From contig LNAC01000103.1 of the NCBI GenBank assembly GCA_002007465.1, positions 1,634,565 to 1,698,564 of the forward strand: a stretch of 64,000 bases of DNA, given 5' to 3'. This document shows, in pieces, positions 32,096 to 44,419 of this stretch. Both the position numbers and the translations under genes were made by a program. Source of the stretch: Ailurus styani. Its lineage: Eukaryota > Chordata > Mammalia > Carnivora > Ailuridae. Position 1 is the first letter of the stretch, and every line of letters starts with the position of its first letter. A model generated the notes under the pieces. That model saw only the letters and a program-made list of their open reading frames with translations. It ran no database searches and was not told the origin of the DNA.

Positions 32096-34021
32096 ACTAT
32101 ATTGTACTACTTATAGGTAAAATCAGTACTTTCATTGTAATGAAATTAAACAAAAATACTTGCAGGAAGATTGATGGGTATTGTTTCAGTATTGTAAAGA
32201 AAAACTTAAAATTTCTCTTTTATTATGTTCACAAAAATAATAAGAATAGAGTTATCTTGGAAATAATTGTTATTTTGTATGCTTGCTCTTTTGTATTATT
32301 GTGATGACAGCACTATCATCATTTTTAACCTTAATATATTTTATAATAAATAATTACACTATTGCTAAAGATTCTCCATCTGAGAAAATACTGAATGGGA
32401 TTCAATCTTTGACAAAAAATGTAAGACAAATAGAATACCTATATTAAAAAAAAAGAATACCTATACTATGTAGCTTATTACCTGATTTTCTGTTCTTTCA
32501 AACAATATGCACTATAGTAATTCAAGACACTTCAGCTTAGCAAATGTATATATTTGATAATAAAAGGATAAACTTATGTAAAGAGTGAACTTCTCAAATT
32601 TGTTTCCTATGTATGGGCTTTATGATAACTGTATACTTTTATATGATATCATGAATCTTTATTCATGGTTCCCCCAAAATAAGTAGGTTAAACCTATTTA
32701 AAACAATAATCAGTACTTATCTAACTTAACATTATATTTTCTATTATGGGAGTATTTTAGGAATAAGTTGTTGGGAACATTGTTCCTAGCTGTGAAATAC
32801 AAGGCAAAGGATATAGCTCAACAAATACGTTTAATGTAAGGTTCAGTTATATTTAAGGAAATAACTTTAGTGAAAACAAAGAAATGAGTACTTTAATTCA
32901 TCAAAAGACTAGTTGTTTTTATATTCCAACCACTAGTTACAATAAGTTTTCAAACATAGCATTATTATATAACGATTATTATATAATAATGACATAATAC
33001 ATAATAAAACTTTAAACTAGTAATTGAATTCAGTGTGTCAACAGAAACACCTGCAATCAGTTGAAATTTATTTATTTAAACTGCAAATCATTTTAAGTAT
33101 ACAAGATATCAAATATATATATTTTTTCTCAACTGAAATGAGTAGTTACCTATGCATTTTAATATAAAAATGTGAATATAATGTTTTTTGTTTCCTTAAC
33201 TTTGTTTCCAGAGTTTGGTTTTCTAGAGATAGTTTCTTAACAAGAGAATTGACTGAGATTGTCCTTCTGTCACTCAAGTTAATTAACATTACTGGATTCT
33301 TAACTAGATCAGGGTTATAAAGACACATGTGCTCATAAGGAAACAATGGCCATTTCAATAAATTAAAGTTATTGATGACAGCTGTGGGCATTCAGAATGC
33401 ATCTCCTCCCTACCTTGGCTAATAGACAAACACTTTTTGAAATAATAACCATTCTATGGGCTTCAGAGTTTGAAAAAGGAAGGGTATGCTAAATCACCTC
33501 ACCTAATTCTCTATGCAATCAGAAGACTTTAGGTAACCACTGAGATGGACTAATTGCTTAGATTTTTTATTTTCTTGGGTCTAATAAAACATTTTTCATT
33601 TCACTAAGAACTTTTCCTTGAATACTAAATTATATAAACATATTTTCTAACTTACCATAAAATTTGAATGCTATGTATCTTATATGTTTAGAATCATATA
33701 ACTTGCACATCTTTAAGATGTTGTTAAAGATGATGATTTGTAAGTAAATTTTGATATATCTAAGTGATTTTTCTGACCTGTGATGCTAACTTGCATGCAC
33801 ATTTAGTGATGTCATTGAATTCAAATATATAAAAGCTGTTTACTCTCAATCTACCCACTAAAGCCATTATACTTGTTTTTACCACCTGAAATTATGAATT
33901 TAACCAGAAATTACTAATGTGTTACACATAGAGAAAAATTTGATGATAAATATTAGACTACTAGCTTACCCACAAAAGAGTCATTTTAGTTGATCCTCCA
34001 AATTTAAATCTTCAATGAGCA
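32096..34021. other. Unassigned AT-rich DNA, 1.9 kb
   Basis: No repeat family or gene recognised. A 16-base perfect palindrome, ATTATTATATAATAAT, is at 32975-32990. Confidence 0.5.
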
Positions 34022-34531
34022 TGTAGTAGGCTGAAATATGGCCCTAAAACATGTCCATACTCTAATCCCTAGACCCTGTGAATATTAAAAAGGCAAAAGA
34101 GGCCTTGCAGATGGGATTAAGTTAAGAATTTTTGAGATGGGGTAATTATCCTGTGTTATTCTTATGAACCTAAGGTAATCATAATGGTCCTTTTAAAAGG
34201 GAGCAGCAGGATCAGAGTGAGAGAATGTTTTGTCAAATTGGATGCAGAAAGAGAAAGCAGTGTGATAACAGGAAGAGAGAGAGTGACAACAGAAGCAGAG
34301 GCCAGAGAAATATGGGGTCACAAGTCAAGGAATTCAGACAGCCTTTAGAAGTTGGAAAGACAAGGAAACAAATCTTAGAGCTTCTGGAAAGAACAAAGGC
34401 CTGAGGATAAATATAGCCTAATGAAACCCAATTTGGGCTTCTACCTCCAAAACTCTACAAAAAAGAAACTGTGTTGTTTAAACTACCAAATGTGTGAGCA
34501 TTTTTCATAGCAACAATAGTAACAATACAGA
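34022..34531 (+). mobile_element. MaLR/MLT1-type LTR
   Basis: Starts TGTAGTAGGCTGAAATATGG and contains 'CATACTCTAATCCCTAGACC', 'TTGCAGATGGGATTAAGTTA', 'GAGATGGGGTAATTATCCTG', 'AAAGGCCTGAGGATAAATAT' and 'TGTTGTTTAAACTACCAAAT', ending near ACAATACA. This is the standard order of an ERVL-MaLR solo LTR. The subfamily is not resolved and the flanking 5-mers do not match well. Confidence 0.78.
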
Positions 34532-34740
34532 TTATGAAATTATTTTGCTAAGATATTGCTTATGATTTTTGTTTCAATTATAAGTTGCATATTATAATTA
34601 TGAGGTAAAAAACTGGATCCTCTAGTTACTTTCACAAACAATATAGAAATACTGATGTTCTAGAAATTTGGCTACTTTTGTTTGGTCATTTGAGTTGGTC
34701 ATTCCATGTTGACTTCAAGTACTTTTTTGAGGTATTTTTA

Positions 34741-34945
34741 TTTATTTATTTGTTTACTTATATTTTTATTTGCAAGAGAGAGAGAGAGAGAGGATGAGAG
34801 AGAGAGCATGACAGGGGAAAGTTCACAGGGAGAAGCAGACTCCCCATTGAGCAGGGAATCTGGTATGGGACTCTATCCTGGGACTCCAGGATCATGACCT
34901 GAGCCAGAGGCAGTTGCTTAACCAACTGAGCCACCCAGGTGCCCC
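34741..34945 (-). mobile_element. Older CanSINE, antisense
   Basis: TTTATTTATTTGTTTACTTA start, a GA-rich stretch, and reversed head GAGCCACCCAGGTGCCC. Perfect 16-base TSD TTTTGAGGTATTTTTA at 34725-34740 and 34946-34961. Confidence 0.96.
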
Positions 34946-34961
34946 TTTTGAGGTATTTTTA

Positions 34962-35269
34962 AAGGAAACCTTTGCAAGACTTTTACCTATGACTTAAGAA
35001 TGAGAAATCTGAATAGTTTGTTATCCACCTAACTACAGGCATTTAAACATTTTTTTGTATTATTTTAGAATGAGGATTCATTCCAGTGGAAAGGGCATAT
35101 ATATTCACCATAGAAAATATGCTGAAAATAAAATTAATGGCACTGAGATTTCACAAAGAAACAATCACTGTCCATATTTCTCACAATATAGGAATATAAA
35201 ATTTGAATAATCCTACATATAATATTTTGGACCTTGCAGTTATCACTAAATGATAATTAAGCATATTTC
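34962..35269. other. Unassigned DNA
   Basis: Nothing recognised. Confidence 0.5.
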
Positions 35270-35280
35270 ATCATACTTTT

Positions 35281-35474
35281 TTTTTTTAAGATTTTATTTA
35301 TTTATTTCACAGAGGGAGAGAGATCACAAGAAGGCAGAGAGAGCAGGCAGAGAGAGGGGGAAGCAGGCTCCCCACCGAGCAGGGAGCCCGATGTGGGCCT
35401 CGATCCCAGGACCCTGAGATCATGACCTGAGCTGAAGGCAGAGGCATTAACCCACTGAGCCACCCAGGCGCCCT
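35281..35474 (-). mobile_element. Young mustelid-type CanSINE, antisense
   Basis: TTTTTTAAGATTTTATTTAT start, GAGATCACAAGAAGGCAGAG body and reversed head GCCACCCAGGCGCCC. TSD ATCATACTTTT at 35270-35280 and ATCATACGTTTT from 35475, one mismatch. Confidence 0.94.
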
Positions 35475-35504
35475 ATCATACGTTTTAAATGAAACTTAAT
35501 AAAT

Positions 35505-36230
35505 GCATAGTAATCCACACATTACATTGTCATAATTTATCAATTCACCATAGATGAACACTTAGTGTTTTTATTAAAAATAATACTATCATAATTTAAC
35601 TATAATAACAGTTAACATAATAAAACAGTAACAAAACCTGATAAGACCTATGTTTCAATGGTACCTATCTTGAAAATTCCTGAAAGTGGAATTACTGAGT
35701 TGAGTTGTATACAAAATTATAAATTATAATTGAAATGTACCTTAGGAAATTTTTCTCAAGAAAATTTAAAATTAAACTTATTCTCAAGAACACATTGGAA
35801 TGTTCATTTAATCACAAATTTTGCAACATTTTAGCATAATGATTTTTTTAACAACTCAGGGAAATAGCATCAAGTTGTCTTAATTTGCATTCATTGAATT
35901 AATGATATGGAAAATTTTGAAATTACTTTTTGTCTTCCCTTCCCATTTCAGAAAACAAATGCTATGTTTACCTCTTCTTATTTATGCTCTAATATTTTTA
36001 TTGAACTAATTAACCATCTGTTATTTTTTTTTAGTGTTTTGAATAGGTGTCCAAATTATTTTGATGGTAAAACAGTTTTTTCAGCATACCACTGGGGTTC
36101 TATAATCTCTTTTCTTGATTTTTATCTCCCTTCTTTACTGATACCACAATGGTTTAATTTCATTATGAGTTTTGATATTGTTAATGCAAATACTCTTATT
36201 CTAACATTAATTTAATAATTTTAAGTAATT
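35505..36230 (-). mobile_element. Ancient L1M 3' UTR relic, antisense
   Basis: 'CATAGATGAACACTTAGTGT', 'CCTGAAAGTGGAATTACTGA' and 'TTAATTTGCATTCATTGAAT' fall in the order of the reverse of old L1M 3' UTRs. Heavily mutated, with approximate ends. Confidence 0.45.
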
Positions 36231-36534
36231 GCTTGACTAGTCTCAACTACTTGTGAAAGAATAAATTCACTGAAAGAGGGCATGAAAACTCAGAAATATT
36301 GTTTAACATTTGCTGAATAAAGAAAATGTTGAAAGTAAAATTACCTCCTCTCTATATCTGCTAAGTTCCCCTTAAGTAGGAGGCATCATTGCCATAAGTA
36401 GTTCGAAAACTATGTGTTCCCAGCTTATCAAACCCATTTAGTTAGCAGCTTCTCCTATGACCCCCATAAATTTCTTGGTGACTATAATTAACTATGTTTG
36501 GATTGTATATTCAATTTCAACCCAACTCTGTGTC

Positions 36535-36565
<31 letters not shown>

Positions 36566-36566
36566 T
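36535..36566. repeat. (ATT)n microsatellite
   Basis: About ten ATT units in a row. Confidence 0.97.
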
Positions 36567-36844
36567 ATAAGCTTTGTTTCCTGAGCATAAGAGAAATTAT
36601 CACTGGTCCTGTATCAGGGATGAGAATTTCAGATTATGGTCAATTTTGACTATTTAACTTAGGGAAAAATAATATTTTTGTATTTTGTGTTTTCTTATAT
36701 CTAAGATGCCACCCATTCAAGGGCATATACTGCATACTATGTGTATTATTCTGCAACTTTACCAGTCTGCATGTTTGTGTACTTTATAAATGTTTATATC
36801 AATAACTCTTTTATCTATTTCACACCTGTATGATTATACCTCTG

Positions 36845-37110
36845 AATATTTATTGATTCAGCATCTCACAGAGATTTGAAATATCTTTAATATTTTGCCA
36901 TTGCAAACAATATTGTAATGAATTTTCATGTTGAGAATCTGACACCATTTCTCTAGGGTACAGAGCTAGAGACCATGTTGCCCAAAGTGTATGCACAATT
37001 TCAGTTTTACTAGATACAGAAAAAAATCTATCACAAATTGCTTTCTCATTTACATTCCCACTGGCAATGTATATGAGTTCCCATTGTTCCAATGTCATGC
37101 AAGGCTGGTC
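36845..37110 (-). mobile_element. Possible ancient L1M relic, antisense
   Basis: 'TTGCCATTGCAAACAATATT' and 'ATTCCCACTGGCAATGTATA' resemble the reverse of L1M 3' UTR. Weak. Confidence 0.4.
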
Positions 37111-37660
37111 CCTTATGCTCTAGGACTGGGGAGATATTTATCAATGTCATGTAGCAAGGTGGATTTATTTTGAAAGAAAAAAATATGCGAAACCATGGCT
37201 AGCAAGAGAATAGAAGGATTAGACCTTTATCCATTTTTTTGCACAGAGAGTCATCCAGAGTTAAGGCTAGGACAATCTTTGGGACACATAATATGAGTTT
37301 ATGTTGAGGTTCTGGCACTCTATGAATTTATCCCATTCCATCTGATAGACTAGATGTATGAATAGTGAGGATCACAAAGATTATATGGGTGCCAGAGAGT
37401 CTAGATCCAGTAAATGCTGTTTTGGAATATCAGTTTCCAATCACCTAGAGGTTTTGGGGTCAGTACACTCTGACTGGAAAGCTGATTATAGTGCAGAGAA
37501 TGGTTTTAGTAAAAGGACAAAGGGTTATCAGCATATAGTAAGTGAAGAAGATAAGGAGTTTGAAACTCTTTTATAATTTTTATTATTTTCTATTTATAAT
37601 ATAGTTTATACTTAGTGAAAATTGTGATTTTAGATTTTTTTGATGAAAAGTTTTTTAAAA
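37111..37660. other. Unassigned DNA
   Basis: A 72-codon frame (37358-37576) has no resemblance to a known protein. Nothing else was recognised. Confidence 0.45.
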
Positions 37661-37672
37661 AATGTTTTTCAT

Positions 37673-37863
37673 AGGAGCTCTTGGGTGGCGCAGTCAGTTT
37701 AGTGCCTTGCCTTAGGCTCAGGTCATGATCTCTGGGTTCTGGGATGGAGCCTTGTGTTGGACTTCCTGCTCAGCAGGGAGTCTGCTTGTCCCTCTTCCTC
37801 TGATGCTCCCCCTGCTTGTGCTGTCTCTCTTGCTCTCAAATAAATAACATCTTTAAAAAAAAG
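37673..37863 (+). mobile_element. Older CanSINE
   Basis: Head AGGAGCTCTTGGGTGGCGCA is diverged. The body CAGCAGGGAGTCTGCTTGTC and the end CAAATAAATAACATC plus A-tail are clear. Flanking TTTTTCAT and TTTCATAT are possibly a decayed TSD. Confidence 0.9.
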
Positions 37864-37924
37864 TTTCATATGCTCTGTTATAAAAGGACTTCATGTAGGA
37901 ATTCTCAGTTATGTAATAGATTAT

Positions 37925-38035
37925 ATTCAGCAAATACTGGTTTACTATTTATTATATGCCAGTCACTAGGTTAAATACTGAATTTATCATTATAAACATT
38001 TTATTTTCCCTCAAGAAGCTTACAGTCTAGTAAAG

Positions 38036-38040
<5 letters not shown>
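37925..38040 (-). mobile_element. L2 LINE 3'-end relic, antisense
   Basis: 'TTCAGCAAATACTGGTTTAC', 'TTATATGCCAGTCACTAGGT' and 'CTCAAGAAGCTTACAGTCTA' are the reverse of the L2 3' end (TTTGTTGAATGA side first). Confidence 0.65.
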
Positions 38041-38082
<42 letters not shown>

Positions 38083-38094
38083 TGTGTGTGTGTC
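38041..38094. repeat. (TG)n microsatellite
   Basis: About 19 uninterrupted TG units, then a TTTT break and five more units. Confidence 0.98.
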
Positions 38095-38292
38095 TTTGGG
38101 TTTGGGAGGGGGTATGTATTTAAAGAGAGAAAGAGACTAACAGATTGCAGATTATGGAATGTGAGGGAAATGTGAAGGCAAAAACACAGGTATTTGAGAG
38201 TTTTAACAGGGTAAAAATGCAGTTTGGGTAGATTATTGCATTTTTTAAAAAAGATGACTTGAAAGGAAGTTGGAGAGAGAGATGAATAAGAT

Positions 38293-39962
38293 TGCAAAAA
38301 TTTGTGTGGAACCTCAGAAGACCCCAAATAGCCCAAGCAGTGATGAGAAAGAAGAACCAAACTGGAGGTATCATGACACCAGATTTCAAGATATACTACA
38401 AAGTTGTAGTAATACTACAGAGTTGTAGTAATTAAAACAGTGTGATACTAGAACATAAAGAAACTCATACGTCAGTGAAACAGAAGCAGACTCTAGAAAT
38501 AAATCCACAATTATATGATCAATGTAATCTATGTCATAGGAAGCAAGAATATACAATGGAGAAAAGACATTCTTTTCAATAAATGGGAAAACTGGACAGC
38601 TACATGTAAAGTAATGAAATTGGACTACTTTCTTACACTATTCACAAAAATAAACACAAAATGGATTAAAGACCTGAACAAGATACCTGAAACAATAAAA
38701 ATCCTAGATGAGAGAACAGGCAGTAATTTCTTTGACATTGGCTATAGGGCCGTTTTTCTAGATATGTCTCCTAAGGCAAGGGAAACAAACAAAAGCAAAA
38801 ATAAACTATTGGGACTAGGTCAAAATAAAATGCTTTTGCACAAAAGAAACCTCAAGAAAACAAAACAAAACAAAACAAAAAAACAACCTACTGAATGGAA
38901 GAAGGTATTTTCAAATTATATATCTGATAAGGGGTTAATATCCAAAGTACAAAGAACTTACATAACCCAACACCAAAACCCCCAAACAATCCAATTAAAA
39001 AAAATGGTCAGAGGGCCTGAAATAGACATTTTTCTGAAGAAGATATGCAAACTACAGACATATGAAGATGCTCAGCATCACTCATCATCAGGGAAATGAA
39101 AATGAAATATCACCTCACACCTGTCAGAATGACTAAAAAAAATGCTCAAGTAATTGTTGGTGAGGATGTGGAGAAAAAAGAATCCTCAAGCACTGGTGAT
39201 GGGAATGTAAATTGGACTATGAAAGATGGTATGGAGTTTCCTCAGAAAATTAAAAATAGAATTACTGTATGATTCAATAATCCACTATTGGGTATTTACC
39301 CAGGGAAAACAAAAACATTAACTCAAAAAGATAGATACACCGTCTGTGTTTATTGCAGTATTTACAATAGCCAAGACATGGAAGCAACCTCAGTGTCTAT
39401 CAGTACACAAATGGATAAGGAAAATGTGATATATATACATATACACACACATAAATATGTAACTATGTATATGTACTTATGTTTACATACATGCACATAC
39501 ATATATATAATGGAATATTACACAGCCATAAAAAAGATGAGATCATGCCATTTGAGACAACATGGAGGGACTTACAGGGTATTATGCTAAGTGAAATAAG
39601 TCAGACTGAGAAAGACAAATACCATATGATTCCACTTATAAATTGTATCTAAAAAATGAATAAACAAAAAGTAGAATCAGAGCTATAAGTACAGAGACAA
39701 AACCAATGTTTGCCGGGGGGGAGGTGTTGGGGTTGGGCAAAATGAGTGATAGAGGGAGATACAGGCCTCCAGTAATGCAGTGAGTGATTATCAAAATAAA
39801 AAGCAGAGCCTAAGGAATATAGTCAATGATACTGTGGTAGCATTGTAATGGAGCAGATGGTAGGTACACTTGTGAACATAGTATAATGTATAAACTTGTC
39901 AAATCACTAAGTTGTACATCTAAAACTAATATAACATTGTGTGTCAACTGTACACAAAAAGG
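38293..39962 (+). mobile_element. L1MA-like LINE-1, 5'-truncated, sense
   Basis: Sense L1 from within ORF2 (TGCAAAAATTTGTGTGGAAC) to a 3' UTR ending with CACTAAGTTGTACATCTAAA and GTGTCAACTGTACACAAAAA. The 3' UTR form differs from the carnivore L1 at 23437 and fits older L1MA. A 19-base tandem duplication (38393-38411, 38412-38430) and an internal TA/CA repeat at 39429-39510 are present. Non-functional. Confidence 0.88.
38515..39099 (+). pseudogene. LINE-1 ORF2 relic frame, 194 codons
   Basis: Contains VMKLDYFLTLFTKINTKWIK, ETIKILDERTGSNFFDIG and ETNKSKNKLLGLGQNKMLLH blocks, collinear with ORF2p after the reverse transcriptase. A K/Q/N-rich stretch (about residues 110-128) comes from an AAAC expansion. 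The frame is long by chance and lacks any catalytic domain. Confidence 0.8.
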
Positions 39963-40139
39963 GTTGGTGGGTCATATTACGAATTTGATGTTTAATTTTA
40001 ACTTAAGTGTCAAACTGTTAATAGGAAATAATATATTTTTTGAAAGGAAGTAAGCAAGCTGATTTGTGTTTTTAGAGTGGTAATGGCAGGCATTATATCA
40101 AGTCATTGGTGAAAAATAAGACTGTCACTTTATTCATTT

Positions 40140-40440
40140 AATTATTTTTGTTGTGCACCTACAGTGTGTCAGATAATGATCTAAACATTTGAAAATCATC
40201 AATGAACCAAATAAAGAAAAATCCTTCCCCTTATGGACCTTACCTTCTAGCGGGGAGAATAATAAGTATTATTACTAATTTAATTAAACAGTATGTAAGG
40301 AGATATGTAACATGGAAAAAAGAAAAAAAGAAAGGGGAGAAAAGACATAAGGGGATCCAGGAATGCTGGATAGGATATGTTAGATCATGTAGGCATTGGT
40401 GGAACAGTAATGATGAAACAGAGACTTAGAGGATCTTAGA
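40140..40440 (-). mobile_element. L2 LINE 3'-end relic, antisense
   Basis: 'GTTGTGCACCTACAGTGTGT', 'CCTTCCCCTTATGGACCTTA' and 'CCTTCTAGCGGGGAGAATAA' are the reverse of the L2 3' end. The right boundary is approximate. Confidence 0.65.
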
Positions 40441-43400
40441 TACCCACTCCTGGATCTCTCCATGCAAAGAGCTAAATAACCTAGGAAAGATCCAGAAGTA
40501 GGTAGATAGACCATGAGGCTAATAAACTTAAGCTTCAGGAACAGCATTTACACAGGCCCCTTAAAATCCCTGAAGGTACTGTTTTGTTTTGTTATTTAAC
40601 TTTGTATATTTTTTCTTAGAAAAGTAACCCACATTGTTTGAGCTTTAGAACTCACCTCTGAATTGTTCTGTGGATTTCAAGTTGAATTCTTTTTATGTTC
40701 GTGGAACAGAAACAAGGCTAATATGGCCAAGATATTGATAAAAAAAAAGATGTTCCACATATGAAGAAGATAGAGGGGTGGAAATACAAGTTAAAGAATA
40801 TCAAAATAACTTTTGAGTATTTTAATAATGGATTTTTCAATAATTTGTCATTTGGGAAATAAAATTGACAATAAGCCAAGAAAATGTCGATTAAGACATT
40901 ACAAATTTATCTCTAACCACTTTACTAAATAAATGTTTCAGTCATGTAATAGTAATGGTTATATATAGTTTTATAAAGTGATTAGAGGAAGAATTGTATA
41001 CTATTATGAATTATTTTTATAAGATACAGTCATATCAGTTACCTCACAATCGTTAATTCTGCAAAATCCAATAAAATCATACATTTTACCTTTAAAAAAC
41101 TTTCCTTTTTCCAGTATTAGACAAATAGGACAAAGTGCTGATTTTGAAAATCAAATGAAAATGATGCCAGTTCTGTATTATAAAATCAAACTGATCAATG
41201 TGCTTCATGCAGTTATTTATTACAGGGACGGACTTGGTATAACCGAAATATTTAAGGAGAGACAATGTAGGTGATTATTTTTTATTCATAATTCATTTAA
41301 TCAGATTTTTAGAACAGCAAATGGCCACTTTATAAACACTTCAGTTCTTCAATTTGAAGTTGTGAATATTATGACTAAAAATAATGTTGAAGTGATAAAC
41401 ACAACGTGTATACATGTGCCAGTTTACAGTTTTACACTGAATTGGTAATAAATAACAAACCAGGACTTATTAAATATCAAATAGCCATTTTCTTTGAGAT
41501 CTATGACTATAAATTCAGTAGGTAATAAATCAACTTAGATGAGAAGGTCAATTTGAAGAATGGGAATCGTCACAGTAACTGACTGTTAGCCATTTACATT
41601 TGGGATAGCTTTAAAGATTGTTTTGATTTTCTTCATTTCACTGGGAAAACAGACTCAAATTTCTTCTATCCCAGTTCTTCATTTGCACTCTGGTACTCAA
41701 GCATTTTCAAGAACACTTCTGCCAAATTATATAAAAGAACAATGCCATCCAGGCATTATCGCCTAAGTGGCTACTTTATAATTTTTTTCTTCCAAAATAC
41801 TCCAAAATGGAGTATTTACTGGCTTTCACTTTATCCATCATTAACCTCCTGACTAAGGGATACTATTAGTTCATCTGGAAAACTCAGTACTACCTTTGAT
41901 AATTAACCACTGTAAGCTAAATTGCCTATTACAATTGTTTAAGTTCCATGGTAAATCCCTCAACTTGTTTCTGTCAGTATTTTTTAAACATTAAAAACAT
42001 TGTAGCCTATGTATTTATTTCAAATACATGTACAAATCTTGTCAGTATCAAAGCCACCATAAAACGTTCTGAGGCTGTCAGCAGATGTTTAGAGAGTGAG
42101 AAAATATAATAGCCTTTATAATGTGACAGATCTTTTTCTAATAAATTCCTATTTAAAAAAACTGGATATGTATAACCAGATTCATGAATTTTAGATAATG
42201 TCATATCATAAAATATATACTGCATTGTGTCATATAAATCACAAAATATATACTATGTTTGGAATTAATAGTTGAACTAAGCATTTTTTTTGAAAACATC
42301 TAAAATTATTTTGAGGTGCAGTTACTTATCATTTGATAATATTGAGATGTAATAATAACAAAGAAGAACAATAATTGAATCTGCGTGCCAAAGGTAGAAC
42401 AAGTGAGCTTATTACATTTGTGCCAATAATTATTAAAATACAAAAATAATGTAATAAAAATTAAGAAAAATCAGTAATGATTAAATAACAAAAAAATCCA
42501 TATATATACTTGACCTAGACATTAGTTAGAAAACACAATTCAAATTTTAAAAAAAGTAACACCAAACCATGAAATTACTAACGAAATTACATTATGAGGT
42601 ATATCACAATCCTACAATATCAGTGTTAGTAAATTAGATTTGGATATATTAATAAGATAATTTATGTCTAACTACTTTAGAAGTGAGACATTTAATTCCA
42701 TGTCCCCAAATTAAATACCCATGTCTATCACATTGCATGTATCAAAAATTATCATTTATTTGTTAACTTTTTAAATGTTGTATCTGTTTTTAAAAAACAT
42801 ATTTGAGTAAGGTATTATTTATAGAAAGTGGCTAAATATTACATGAAAAATCAACTTTCCATGTATACAGTAAATAAGTAATGCTGGTATCCTTGAAAGT
42901 ACAATAACATCAAATCATTAATTTATTGCTTTAGAAAGAAAATTGTGAAAAAGATTCAAATTTCATAAAACGAAATGGAAATGAACTTGCAGTATGAAAG
43001 ATGCTACCACGTTAGCACTAGTTACGTATGTCGTGTTTCATATATTATTTTATAGCTTTTACTGAAGTAAGAAAAGTGCCACAGAAGCATTTTAGTTATA
43101 TTGGTAACTTAATATTTATTTTACATATTTTAATAAGCATTTTTCATATACTAGCCATTGTCTGATTGAATGTCAAGACCTTGAACAAAAAAATATTAAA
43201 TAGTGCTTTCCTTACTCCATATATTTACTTAATATAGATCATGATCACTCTCATCATTTATAAAGTGAACAGATAATTTTTATGATTGGTGTAATTTTCT
43301 AATATTTAAGTGGATATTAGGGGAACAAGCATGATCATCGTTTACTTTTTAGTTTTTAGCAATCCCCTAAACTTACTCTAAAAATGCAAACCAGAGTCCA

Positions 43401-43587
43401 TCAGAATTATATGAACTCCTAAGGACAGACTTAAATTTAGAAGCAATCTGATTCCTTTCTGGTTTTCCTCAAGAACCTCATCTTCAAAACCAGAAAGGTT
43501 GGCAACTGTAGTGATCTTAAGTACAAAAGTAATAATTATTTAATTGCTGCATGGATAATTTAGAGCAAAAGTATTTTTCCAAGTAAG
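40441..43587. other. Repeat-poor AT-rich DNA, 3.1 kb
   Basis: The longest stretch without any recognised transposon, microsatellite or gene. Short ORFs (for example 42007-42225 minus) have no family signal. Cannot say whether it is constrained. Confidence 0.5.
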
Positions 43588-43602
43588 AAATATTTAGAAG
43601 GG

Positions 43603-43779
43603 GGGCACCTGGGTGTCTCAGTTGGTTAAGCAACTGCCTTCAGCTCAGGTCATGATCCTGGAGTCCCTGGATCAAGTCCCACAACAGGCTCTTTGCTTGG
43701 TGGGGAGTCTTCTCCCTCTGACCTCTCTCCCTTCTCATGCTCTCTCTTCTTCTCAAATAAATAAATAAAATCTTTAAAA
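43603..43779 (+). mobile_element. Older CanSINE
   Basis: GGGCACCTGGGTGTCTCAGT head and CAAATAAATAAATAAAATC end. Perfect 15-base TSD AAATATTTAGAAGGG at 43588-43602 and 43780-43794. Confidence 0.95.
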
Positions 43780-43825
43780 AAATATTTAGAAGGGATAGAG
43801 AAGGGATCCAAACCACAGTTTGAAA

Positions 43826-43864
43826 CCCCCCCACCTGCTTTTTTTCTTTTTTTTTTTTTTTCCC
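43826..43864. repeat. C- and T-homopolymer block
   Basis: C7, then T-runs broken by single C, then CCCC. Confidence 0.9.
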
Positions 43865-44208
43865 CGGACTTTGTGTGTACATTGTACTCTTCTCACTGGG
43901 GGGAAAAAAAAGACTTGCAAATACTATGTTACATATTTAGGCTCTGATTTAGAAGAAGGCATACTAGAAGAAGACTGAATCAGATGCTGACTACCAGTTT
44001 GCCATTTCACTGCAATTCGAGTTAAATTAAAAAGGCCAATGAAATATGGAGCAGGGATGATGAGAAAAACAAACAAACCTCTGCTTTCTGCATCCACAAC
44101 ATCAAGTTTGAAGAACAAATACAAAAATCTTCTGTAGCAGTGGTAGTTGTCGGTAGGACAACAGTAATAGAATATTCATATACAATAGCACAAAACTTAG
44201 CTGCAGTG
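43865..44208. other. Unassigned DNA
   Basis: Nothing recognised. Confidence 0.5.
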
Positions 44209-44224
44209 AAATAAACTAAATGAT

Positions 44225-44403
44225 ATTTTAAAAAAGAGTTTATTTATTTATTTGACAGAGAGATCACAAGTAGGCAGAGAGAGAGGGAAAAGCAGGCTCT
44301 CCACTGAGCAGAGAGCCCGATGTGGGGCTCGATCCCAGGATCCTGGGATCATAACCCAAGCTAAAGGCAGAGGCTTAACCCACTGAACCACCCAGGCACC
44401 CCA
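44225..44403 (-). mobile_element. Mustelid-type CanSINE, antisense
   Basis: TTTATTTATTTATTTGACAG start, GATCACAAGTAGGCAGAGAG body and reversed head ACCACCCAGGCACCCC. TSD AAATAAACTAAATGAT at 44209-44224 and AAATAAGCTAAATGAT at 44404-44419, one mismatch. Confidence 0.95.
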
Positions 44404-44419
44404 AAATAAGCTAAATGAT

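Noticed and set aside
38515..39099. 194-codon frame as a novel protein
   Set aside because: Its content is collinear with L1 ORF2. The K/Q-rich part is an AAAC repeat expansion.
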